Source: an uncultured Porphyromonadaceae bacterium (GTDB lineage: Bacteria; Bacteroidota; Bacteroidia; Bacteroidales; Muribaculaceae). From it: a stretch of DNA of 64,000 bases. This document shows positions 37,177 through 45,342 of the stretch, in pieces. Each line of letters starts with the position of its first letter. Positions within the stretch are counted from its first letter, which is position 1. Location of the stretch: NCBI GenBank assembly GCA_946553045.1, contig CAMNRO010000002.1, positions 84,736 to 148,735 on the forward strand, read 5' to 3'. The notes beneath the pieces were generated by a model. That model made no database searches, was not told where the DNA came from, and saw nothing but the letters and a program-made list of their open reading frames with translations. The translations under genes were made by a program, and so were the position numbers.

Positions 37177-37530
37177 TCAGATTGTTGAACGTGATGTTTT
37201 AAGTATTGAAGTGAGTAAGCGTATCAGTTCTTCACAATCTTTGTTATAACAATCAAACTCATGAGAGTCCATATAGTTCGATTCGAATAGAAGTTCTAAC
37301 CAATATTGAGCTTCTGCGGCTTCTTTAAGTGATATTGAAAGCTTAAAAATGAAGTCTGCCTTAGACTGTGCGTAGAGCCCTTCTCTGATATTGGCGCCAA
37401 TAGATGTCGCGCTCCTAAAGAGCTGTTTCGACATTATGTATTCTTTTCGCATGTCCGCCAACTCCCGGCAAAGGCAGATGCACTTTAGTGCAAATGCCTT
37501 GCTTTTATCGCGGAGTGGGTTGGAATCCAT
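37177..37530 (-). CDS. Four-helix bundle protein (23S rRNA intervening-sequence protein family)
   Basis: 117 aa; SKQLFRSATSIGANIREGLYAQSKADFIFKLSISLKEAAEAQYWLELL. Confidence 0.88.
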   Translation of the reverse strand: MDSNPLRDKSKAFALKCICLCRELADMRKEYIMSKQLFRSATSIGANIREGLYAQSKADFIFKLSISLKEAAEAQYWLELLFESNYMDSHEFDCYNKDCEELIRLLTSILKTSRSTI

Positions 37531-37596
37531 TAGTAGGGCGAACTAATAATTCTTAATTATAAATTCTTAATTCTTAATTCTAAATTTACAGAGTGA

Positions 37597-39138
37597 TTAG
37601 TGGCGGAAGTGGCGGAAGCCGGTCATGACCATTGTCATGCCGTGGTCGCGGCAGAAGGCTACCGAGTCGGTGTCGCGGATAGAGCCGCCGGGCTGGATAA
37701 CGGCGTCGACACCGGCCTGGTGGGCAATCTCCACGCAGTCTGCGAAGGGGAAGAATGCGTCGGAGGCCATGACGGCGCCTTTGAGGTCGAAGCCGAAGCT
37801 GCCGGCTTTCTCGATGGCGTGACGGAGGGCGTCGACGCGCGAGGTCTGGCCTACGCCCGAGGCGATTAGCTGACCGTTGCGGGCAAGAACGATGGCGTTG
37901 CTCTTGGAGTGCTTCACAATCTTGTTTGCGAAGAGGAGATCGGCCACGAGGCTGTCGGTGAGATTATCGCCCGAAACGAGCTTGAGGTCGTCGGCAGTCT
38001 CGACTTTGCTGTCGGCGTCCTGCACGAGTACGCCGCCAAGGATTGTGCGCATGCGCTGCTTGCCTGCGGCGATAGCCTTGCGGCGGAGCACAATGCGGTT
38101 TTTCTTCTGCATGAGGATTGTGAGAGCGTCGTCGGAATACTCGGGCGCTATGATTACCTCGAAGAATATTTTGCCGATTTCGGCAGCTGCCTCGGCCTCA
38201 ATCTTTGAGTTGCAGATGATGATACCGCCGAATGCCGATACGGGGTCGCCGGCAAGAGCCGCAGCCCATGCGTCGGTTACGAGGGGTCGGCTTGCGAGGC
38301 CGCAGGCGTTGTTGTGCTTGAGGATAGCGACGGTCGTTGTGTCGAATTCGTCGATCAGCGAGCAGGCGGCGTCGATATCGAGCAGGTTGTTGTAGCTGAT
38401 TTCTTTGCCGTGGAGTTTGTCGAAGAGAGCGTCGAAATTGCCGTAGTAGCAAGCTTCCTGGTGGGGATTCTCGCCGTAGCGGAGACCCATGGCGCCGTCG
38501 ACGGCCACGCGGAGCGCGGAGTCTTTGCCCGGTGCGAGGGGTGTAGTGCCGGCAAACCAGTTGTAGATAGCTGAGTCGTAGCCGCTCGAAACGGCGAAAG
38601 CCTCGCGGGCGAGGAAGCGGCGCTGCTCCTCGGTAGTGGCCGCACCCTGGGTGTCGAGTATGCCCTGGAGATATGCATAGAACTGCGACGAGGCCACGAT
38701 GGCGGTGTCGGCAAAGTTCTTGGCGGCGGCGCGGATAAGCGAGATACCGCCTATGTCAATCTTTTCGATGATATCGGCTTCGCTCGCTCCGGAAGCAACT
38801 GTTGCCTCGAAGGGATAGAGGTCTACGATGATGAGGTCGATGCCGGGGATTTCATATTTTTCCATCTCGGTGACATCGCTTTCGTTGGAACGACGTCCGA
38901 GAATGCCGCCGAACACTTTGGGGTGGAGGGTCTTGACGCGTCCTCCGAGAATCGAGGGATATCCTGTGAGGTCTTCAACTGCCGAGCAGGGCAGACCCAG
39001 GGATTCTATATACGAACGCGAACCGCCGGTCGACAGCAGTTCTACGCCACACGAATGAAGTTTACGCACGATGGGCTCGATACCGTCCTTGCTGAATACC
39101 GATATCAGAGCGCGATTGATTTTCTTTAGTTCCGACAT
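37597..39138 (-). CDS. purH: Bifunctional AICAR formyltransferase/IMP cyclohydrolase
   Basis: Start MSELKKINRALISVFSKDGIEPIV; KTLHPKVFGGILGRR; LRYGENPHQEACYYG. Confidence 0.95.
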   Translation of the reverse strand: MSELKKINRALISVFSKDGIEPIVRKLHSCGVELLSTGGSRSYIESLGLPCSAVEDLTGYPSILGGRVKTLHPKVFGGILGRRSNESDVTEMEKYEIPGIDLIIVDLYPFEATVASGASEADIIEKIDIGGISLIRAAAKNFADTAIVASSQFYAYLQGILDTQGAATTEEQRRFLAREAFAVSSGYDSAIYNWFAGTTPLAPGKDSALRVAVDGAMGLRYGENPHQEACYYGNFDALFDKLHGKEISYNNLLDIDAACSLIDEFDTTTVAILKHNNACGLASRPLVTDAWAAALAGDPVSAFGGIIICNSKIEAEAAAEIGKIFFEVIIAPEYSDDALTILMQKKNRIVLRRKAIAAGKQRMRTILGGVLVQDADSKVETADDLKLVSGDNLTDSLVADLLFANKIVKHSKSNAIVLARNGQLIASGVGQTSRVDALRHAIEKAGSFGFDLKGAVMASDAFFPFADCVEIAHQAGVDAVIQPGGSIRDTDSVAFCRDHGMTMVMTGFRHFRH

Positions 39139-39259
39139 GATTTTGTTGTAGCTATTGGTCTGCAAAATTAATAAAAAAACTTCAATCGAACTCGCTCAAC
39201 CTCAACATTTCGGAGCGTGTGAACGTTTTTTAGGCATACTAACCCCTAATAATACGATT

Positions 39260-39448
39260 ATGTCTGTTTTCAAAACCGAAGACCAGCGAGAAGTCGCCGT
39301 TCTTTCGAAACTCGAAAAGCAAATAGAACGCCGCGAAAAGATTCATCGTTTTCTTATCGGCGGCCTCAGCGGTCTGCTTGTGCTGTCGCTGGCTGCGCAT
39401 GTGGCATGCCATTTCAGCGAGGGTAAGCGCAAACGCCGCATATTCTGA
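39260..39448 (+). CDS. Small single-pass membrane protein
   Basis: MSVFKTEDQREVAVLSKLEKQIERREKIHRFLIGGLSGLLVLSLAAHVACHFSEGKRKRRIF; divergent from purH. Confidence 0.55.
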   Translation: MSVFKTEDQREVAVLSKLEKQIERREKIHRFLIGGLSGLLVLSLAAHVACHFSEGKRKRRIF

Positions 39449-39471
39449 TGCATTGGCCGCTCCGGCCGAAT

Positions 39472-39512
39472 GAAACAACGCCTCTGTTCCGACCGGAACA
39501 GAGGCGTTTATG
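39472..39512 (+). terminator. Hairpin/terminator
   Basis: AACGCCTCTGTTCCgaccGGAACAGAGGCGTT. Confidence 0.7.
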
Positions 39513-39531
39513 CGTTGGCTGATATAGCCGA

Positions 39532-40383
39532 TTAGTTGTGCATGAATACTTTCTTCACGTCATTGCCCTGACGGCGGATATAGAGGCCTGTGCCAGGATT
39601 GGCGACACGCATACCCTGAAGGTTAAAATATTCAACGGGAGCTTCGTTATCGGCAATGATGCCTTCTACGCCGGAAGAATTGGAAGACGATAGTTTGATA
39701 TTGTCTATAAACCATCTGCTTTTGTCCGTGTTGTCTGCTTTGTTTCCAGGCCACTGTTCGTCTATGTTGCGGATAGTTATACGAGTTTCTCCATTGATTT
39801 CAGCGTCTTTGAGTGAAACAACTGCATTTATCCATTCGTAAGCGCTGCCAGCTTCGAATTTATGGGTAGGTGCGAGATATTGTTTTTCAATATCGCCATT
39901 TTTTACAATCACGACCAGCGCAGTGGGATCCCATGCTGCTGTTTCTGTATTGCCTCTGCGTTGAGAACACCAGTCGAATGACAATGTGAGTTCTTCGCCT
40001 TTAGCAGGAACTTTCTCCAATTTAGGAAGTGTTATTCCTGTAAAATAATCTGTAAGGCCGAATTTCAGGTAATTACGCTGGAGATACGTTTGAGCGGCTG
40101 GCTTACGAGGGTCTTTGTTTGGAGCGCAAATTACAGGGAATTCGTATCCTTTGAACAGAAGAGCATCGTAAGTTGATACTTCTTGCTCGTCAATGGTTAC
40201 CTTGTTTGTGCCGAGTTGCTGTGCGGTGGCATCAGCGTTGTTGTCGGCAATGGTGTTTCCGGCAGGTTTTTGTGAGGTCCACGGTTCGAGCCATTCGAAG
40301 TCTTCCTGGAAGTAGATGGTTTCCTGTGCGGCCAGCGACAGGCCGGCAGCGGCTGCGATAATTGTGAGTAGAGTTTTCTTCAT
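39532..40383 (-). CDS. Secreted protein with jelly-roll-like domain and T9SS-like C-terminal sorting region
   Basis: 283 aa; signal peptide; ETIYFQEDFEWLEPW opening typical of choice-of-anchor domains; C-terminus VEYFNLQGMRVANPGTGLYIRRQGNDVKKVFMHN. Confidence 0.75.
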   Translation of the reverse strand: MKKTLLTIIAAAAGLSLAAQETIYFQEDFEWLEPWTSQKPAGNTIADNNADATAQQLGTNKVTIDEQEVSTYDALLFKGYEFPVICAPNKDPRKPAAQTYLQRNYLKFGLTDYFTGITLPKLEKVPAKGEELTLSFDWCSQRRGNTETAAWDPTALVVIVKNGDIEKQYLAPTHKFEAGSAYEWINAVVSLKDAEINGETRITIRNIDEQWPGNKADNTDKSRWFIDNIKLSSSNSSGVEGIIADNEAPVEYFNLQGMRVANPGTGLYIRRQGNDVKKVFMHN

Positions 40384-40561
40384 AGATTTTTGGTTTAGGT
40401 TAGTAATTTAAGGTCTATTATCAATTGATATATTTCTGTGATTTCGATTGCGTTTCGTTCTGCTTTGCAAATGTAAGCATCGGCTTTCAATTATGCAATA
40501 TATTTTCGAAAAAAAATAATAAAAACTGGTATTTCGTAGCTATAGGCCTTTCAGACGTAAT

Positions 40562-41707
40562 TTATGAGATGATTGATCCCGGCAGTTTCCGGCAGTTGTA
40601 CTGCGAGGCCATTATTTCGCCATATGCACCGGCTGAGCGAATGGCGAATAAGTCGCCACGGACGGTAATCGGGAGTATCTCGTCGGTGCCGAAACAGTCG
40701 GACGATTCGCATATCGGTCCGACCACATCATAAGTGTCGGTTTCTGTCGAGGTCGATGTCAGGTTCTGGATATGGTGATGTGCCTGATATAAAGCCGGGC
40801 GGATAAGGTCGGTCATTCCGGCATCCAGAATGACAAACTTTTTTTCTAATCCGCTTTTTACATATAAAACTCTCGTTATCAGGGAGCCGCATTGAGCCAC
40901 GATAGACCGCCCGAGCTCAAAATGCACGGTCTGGCCCGGCTGAATCTTCAGGTTTTTGCGGAATGTGTCGAAATAAGAGGCAAAGTCAGGAATCGGATTG
41001 GCATCCGGATTTTTATAGTCGATACCCAGACCTCCGCCGACGTTGATAGAGCTGAAGTCTATGCCTCGGGCGGAGTATTGAGCAGTAATTTCGTTGATTT
41101 TTTCGCAAAGCAGGGCGAACGGTTTGTTTGTCGTTATCTGCGACCCGATGTGGAAGTGCAGGCCGGTAAGGCGCAGCCTCGGCTGACCGGTGCAGTATGC
41201 AATTGCATCGTCGAGCATTTCGAGTGCGATGCCGAATTTGTTTTCTTTCAGCCCCGTTGTGATGTAGTGGTGGGTGTGAGCCTCGATATTTGGGTTGACG
41301 CGAAGGGCGATGTCGATGGTCTTGTCTTTCTTCGTCGCTATTTCATTTATCAGTTCGAGCTCTGGAACAGACTCGACATTGAAGCAGCCGATTCCGCATT
41401 CGATGGCGTATTCAATTTCCTCATCGCTCTTTCCGACACCGGCAAATGCGATTTTCGCAGGCTCGAAGCCGGCGTCGAGGGCTACTCTGATTTCCCCTTC
41501 GCTCACGCAGTCTGCGCCGAATCCGTTGTCGGCAATGATTTTGAGAATCCTGGGGTTGGTGTTTGCTTTTATCGCATAGTGCACACAGAATTCTTTTTCT
41601 GGAGCAGCTTCCTTCAGGGCTGCGAGTGTTGCCGACAGCAAGTCGGCGTCGTAATAGTAGAAAGGAGTGCGGAGATTTCTGAATTTCTGTATCGGGAAAT
41701 GAGACAT
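40562..41707 (-). CDS. lysA: Diaminopimelate decarboxylase
   Basis: 381 aa; VHYAIKANTNPRIL, LHFHIGSQI, VGGGLGIDY, GPICESSDCFG. Confidence 0.94.
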   Translation of the reverse strand: MSHFPIQKFRNLRTPFYYYDADLLSATLAALKEAAPEKEFCVHYAIKANTNPRILKIIADNGFGADCVSEGEIRVALDAGFEPAKIAFAGVGKSDEEIEYAIECGIGCFNVESVPELELINEIATKKDKTIDIALRVNPNIEAHTHHYITTGLKENKFGIALEMLDDAIAYCTGQPRLRLTGLHFHIGSQITTNKPFALLCEKINEITAQYSARGIDFSSINVGGGLGIDYKNPDANPIPDFASYFDTFRKNLKIQPGQTVHFELGRSIVAQCGSLITRVLYVKSGLEKKFVILDAGMTDLIRPALYQAHHHIQNLTSTSTETDTYDVVGPICESSDCFGTDEILPITVRGDLFAIRSAGAYGEIMASQYNCRKLPGSIIS

Positions 41708-41714
41708 GATTTAT

Positions 41715-43448
41715 CTATTTATAGAGGAATCGCCGGATGGAGCGCTTAGGGGTCTTTTCAAATTCTTCCGGCATGATTTCTATCTTCTGAATCTGCTCGT
41801 AAGGGCCTACAATCTTGTTGAGGCTCTCGCGGTTGCTTTCCATTGCGGCCTCGAGCCCGGCAGTGTCGAGCCCGTCGCGCTCCACCTGCTCATTGTCGGG
41901 GTGGCAGAGAGCCACGAGGTGGCCGCCGCGGTCAACGACGAGGCATTCGTTCACATAGGGCATGTTGCTTAGCTTGGATTCGATCTCCTCGGGGTAGATG
42001 TTCTGCCCGTTGGCTGTTAGAATCATGGTTTTATAGCGCCCGCGTATATATATGGTGCGGTTGTCGTCTCCGATAAAGCCCATGTCGCCGGTGTGGAGCC
42101 AGCCGTCTTCTTCTAGAGCCGCGCTTGTCGCGTCGGGGTTCTTGTAGTATCCCTTCATCACGTTCAGACCGCGTACCATAATTTCGCCCTGACGGTGCCC
42201 TTCGCTGTCGGGCAGGGTATTGTCCGATAGAATTCGGGCTTCCATTATGCCTTTGAGGGTGCGTCCGGCCGAACTCTGAGCAAAGCGTCGCCATGGCGAG
42301 TAGCTTATCAGCGGGCCGCATTCGGTCATGCCATAGCCGACTGTGAAGGGGAATTTGATGCGGTGCAGAAACTCTTCGACTTCGCGGTTGAGCGGAGCGC
42401 CTCCCACAATCACTTCTTCGAACGCGCCTCCGAATGCCTCTACAAGCTTTGCGCGTATGATGGCATAGACGGCCTTGTCGAGCATCGGCAAGGCCAGCAC
42501 CCAGCGCATCGACTGCTTGGTAATCATCGGCACTATAAGCTTGCGGTATATTTTTTCGAGAATGAGAGGAACACATACCACAAGCGAGGGGCGAACCTGT
42601 TTCATCGCCTTAAGGAGCAGCGCCGGTGTAGGCGTCTTGCCCAGCAGCGTCACATGTGTGCCGGCCGCAAGGGGCACGAGCATGTCGAAAGCGCAACCGT
42701 AGGCATGTGCCAGCGGCAGGAACGACAGCGCCCGCGAGCCCTGATAGTGCAGATTCGAGCGAATGCCGAATACGACATTGCCCCGCAGATTGTCGAGCGA
42801 CAGCATGACGCCTTTCGAGAAGCCGGTGGTGCCCGACGTGTAGTTGATTATTGCTGTCGAGTCGCCGTCGAAGTGCTTGTAGCGAATGTCGTTGGCCTTG
42901 AATCCATCGGGATATAGTTTTTTGAACCGTCGTGTGAGGCCGCTTACAACCGAGCTGTGTGTGCTTCCGGCCCGGAGGTTGCCCTGAAGCTTGCGCTCGG
43001 CGATGACCGTGCGTGTATCGAGCGAAATCACCGCCCGTATCTGCGGCATTGCGTCGAAGTCGAGCGCCGCAAAGAGCGAGTCGGCCGCGAAGAGCATCAC
43101 TGCGTCGGAGTGGTTGATGATGTTCTGGGCGTCGGCGCCGCTGAAATCGTTCAGCACTGGCACTATGACAGCGCCATATGTTATCGTGGCCATGAAGGTT
43201 ATCACCCAGTTGGGCGTGTTGCGCCCCAGCAGAGCGACTTTGTCGCCCGGACGCACGCCCGTGAGTTCGAAGAACAGATGCAGCCGCGCTATACGGCGGG
43301 CAACATCGCCATACGTGCTTGTCTTTCCCGTTGCATAGTCCGTGAGGGCCGGCAGAGAGAAATTGTCGGCGAAACTCGTCTGGTATATAGCCAGCAAATC
43401 GTTGAAAGGCGCACTGTTATATGGCTCTTCGAATTGATACATCTTCAT
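41715..43448 (-). CDS. AMP-dependent long-chain acyl-CoA synthetase/ligase
   Basis: Start MKMYQFEEPYNSAPFND; AIINYTSGTTGFSKGVMLS; GYGMTECGPLISYSPW; WLHTGDMGFIGDD. Confidence 0.92.
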   Translation of the reverse strand: MKMYQFEEPYNSAPFNDLLAIYQTSFADNFSLPALTDYATGKTSTYGDVARRIARLHLFFELTGVRPGDKVALLGRNTPNWVITFMATITYGAVIVPVLNDFSGADAQNIINHSDAVMLFAADSLFAALDFDAMPQIRAVISLDTRTVIAERKLQGNLRAGSTHSSVVSGLTRRFKKLYPDGFKANDIRYKHFDGDSTAIINYTSGTTGFSKGVMLSLDNLRGNVVFGIRSNLHYQGSRALSFLPLAHAYGCAFDMLVPLAAGTHVTLLGKTPTPALLLKAMKQVRPSLVVCVPLILEKIYRKLIVPMITKQSMRWVLALPMLDKAVYAIIRAKLVEAFGGAFEEVIVGGAPLNREVEEFLHRIKFPFTVGYGMTECGPLISYSPWRRFAQSSAGRTLKGIMEARILSDNTLPDSEGHRQGEIMVRGLNVMKGYYKNPDATSAALEEDGWLHTGDMGFIGDDNRTIYIRGRYKTMILTANGQNIYPEEIESKLSNMPYVNECLVVDRGGHLVALCHPDNEQVERDGLDTAGLEAAMESNRESLNKIVGPYEQIQKIEIMPEEFEKTPKRSIRRFLYK

Positions 43449-43497
43449 AGTCGGATAATTGTGTGTTAAATTAGCGCCAGCCTGCGGTTGCCGCCTG

Positions 43498-44076
43498 CTA
43501 TGCGGTTTCCTCGTCGAGCGCTTTTTTGATGAGGCCGAAAATGCCGTCGACAGTGCCGTTGCCGTCAATGGAATGGTACTTGCCTTTTTCCATATAGTAG
43601 TCGCGTAGGGGCGATGTCTGGCGGTGGTAGACGTTGAGGCGCTTTTTGATGGTCTCGAGGTTGTCGTCGCTGCGGCCGCTTTGCTTGCCGCGTTCGAGCA
43701 TGCGGCGTATGAGTTCGTCTTCTTCTACTTCGAGGCCAACTACGGCGTGAATCTCCGAACCGTATTCCTTGAGCATTTCAGACAGAGCCTCGGCCTGAGC
43801 CACAGTGCGGGGGAAGCCATCGAAAATCACACCTTTGGCCACCTTTTCGGGGTCGTTCTTGAAAATCTCGTCGAGCACCTCAATCATAAGCTCGTCGGGA
43901 ATGAGGAGGCCGTTCGAAATATAGGTGTTTGCAAGTTTGCCCAGCTCGGTTCCACGTGCAATGTGGTCGCGAAGCAATTCGCCGGTTGATATATGGTGAA
44001 GATTATACTCTTCAATGAGTTTTTCGCTCTGAGTGCCTTTGCCGCTGCCGGGGGCACCGAAAATCACTAAGTTCAT
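43498..44076 (-). CDS. adk: Adenylate kinase
   Basis: 192 aa; NLVIFGAPGSGKGTQSEKLIEEY; GVIFDGFPRTVAQAEAL. Confidence 0.96.
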   Translation of the reverse strand: MNLVIFGAPGSGKGTQSEKLIEEYNLHHISTGELLRDHIARGTELGKLANTYISNGLLIPDELMIEVLDEIFKNDPEKVAKGVIFDGFPRTVAQAEALSEMLKEYGSEIHAVVGLEVEEDELIRRMLERGKQSGRSDDNLETIKKRLNVYHRQTSPLRDYYMEKGKYHSIDGNGTVDGIFGLIKKALDEETA

Positions 44077-44187
44077 AATATGTGTCTATGTTGCCGGGGC
44101 TTGCGGCGCATAAGATACAAACAAGCGCGCAGCCCTAAAAGTTGACACGGCGACGCCGTCGGTCACGGAGTCGCCGCTGAGGTCGGG

Positions 44188-44730
44188 TTATTCTTCTTTA
44201 AGAATGTATATGTCGTTGAGATTTCGCGCTTTGCCGTTGAGGTCGAGGCCGTATCCGATTATGAATTTTGTCGGGATATTGAATCCGACATAATCGGGTT
44301 TTACGGGGCGTACGAGGGCATCGGGCTTGAACAGAAGGGTAGCTATTCTGATTTCGGCCGGCTCCTTCTTCTCAAGGTCTTTCACGAGGCGATGAATAGT
44401 GTTGCCGGTATCAACAATGTCTTCGACAACAATCACTGTCCGGTCTTTGATGTCTTCGTGGAGTCCTATCACTTCCTTGACCGCACCGGAGCTCTCTGTG
44501 CCTTCATAGCTTTTGAGGCGGATAAAAGTGATTTCGGCATCGATGCTTTCGACAGCCCGGAAAAGGTCGCTGGCAAAGGGGAATGCCCCGTTTAGAACAC
44601 ATACGAACAGCGGTGTCTTGCCATTGCAGTCGCGCACTATCTCCTTGCCCAGCTCGGCTACGCGGGCATCTATCTGGTTTTTGGTGATATAGGGCTCGAA
44701 TGTGAGGCCCTCGTATGTCACTTCTTTCAT
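44188..44730 (-). CDS. hpt: Hypoxanthine phosphoribosyltransferase
   Basis: 180 aa; [43 protein letters not shown]. Confidence 0.95.
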   Translation of the reverse strand: MKEVTYEGLTFEPYITKNQIDARVAELGKEIVRDCNGKTPLFVCVLNGAFPFASDLFRAVESIDAEITFIRLKSYEGTESSGAVKEVIGLHEDIKDRTVIVVEDIVDTGNTIHRLVKDLEKKEPAEIRIATLLFKPDALVRPVKPDYVGFNIPTKFIIGYGLDLNGKARNLNDIYILKEE

Positions 44731-44906
44731 GATTACGATTGGTAATATTTGTGCAAAGTTACAAAAAACTGTTGAAAGAACACCTCTTCCATATCAAATT
44801 AGAACACAAAAAAGTATAGTTAAGCTCAATTTAGGCTATGAGGAGGGATATGGATTTTGAGGAATAAGGAATATGTGCTATTTTCGCAGGCAAACAATAC
44901 CGGATT

Positions 44907-45284
44907 ATGATAAAAGAATTGTTGCTTGTCGGGTGTGGTGGTTTTCTGGGCGCTTGCGGGCGTTTTCTGGCCGGAAAGATGTGCGGTCTTCTGTGGCACA
45001 ATGCTTTTCCGCTTGGCACTTTTGCTGTCAATGTCGCAGGGTGTCTGCTGATTGGTGTTTTTATGGGTTTGTCGGAAAGGTCGCGGGCGCTGACTCCTGA
45101 GGAAAATCTGCTGCTTGTCACCGGGCTGTGCGGCGGGTTTACCACTTTCTCGACGTTTGCAAATGATATGTGGGTGCTGGCCGACCGTGGCAACTGGGGT
45201 ATGCTTGCGCTCTATCTCGGAGGAAGTGTCGCTCTCGGTGTGCTAATGGTCTGCCTGGGGCGTGCTCTTGTCAGATGTATATAA
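44907..45284 (+). CDS. crcB: Fluoride efflux channel CrcB/Fluc
   Basis: 125 aa; GGFLGACGRFLAGK, PLGTFAVNVAGCLLIGVFMGL, GLCGGFTTFSTFANDMW. Confidence 0.94.
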   Translation: MIKELLLVGCGGFLGACGRFLAGKMCGLLWHNAFPLGTFAVNVAGCLLIGVFMGLSERSRALTPEENLLLVTGLCGGFTTFSTFANDMWVLADRGNWGMLALYLGGSVALGVLMVCLGRALVRCI

Positions 45285-45290
45285 AAAACA

Positions 45291-45320
45291 GTAGGGGCGA
45301 CGCCTGACGCGTGCCCCTAC
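45291..45320. terminator. Hairpin between convergent crcB and malQ
   Basis: GTAGGGGCgacgcctgacgcgtGCCCCTAC. Confidence 0.55.
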
Positions 45321-45342
45321 CGGAGTCGGTGAAAAGTTGTTT

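Noticed and set aside
44731-44906. Possible fluoride riboswitch upstream of crcB.
   Set aside because: The 5' region is AT-rich and lacks a recognisable crcB-motif core (no convincing GGnGAUGG...GCC..UGA pattern).
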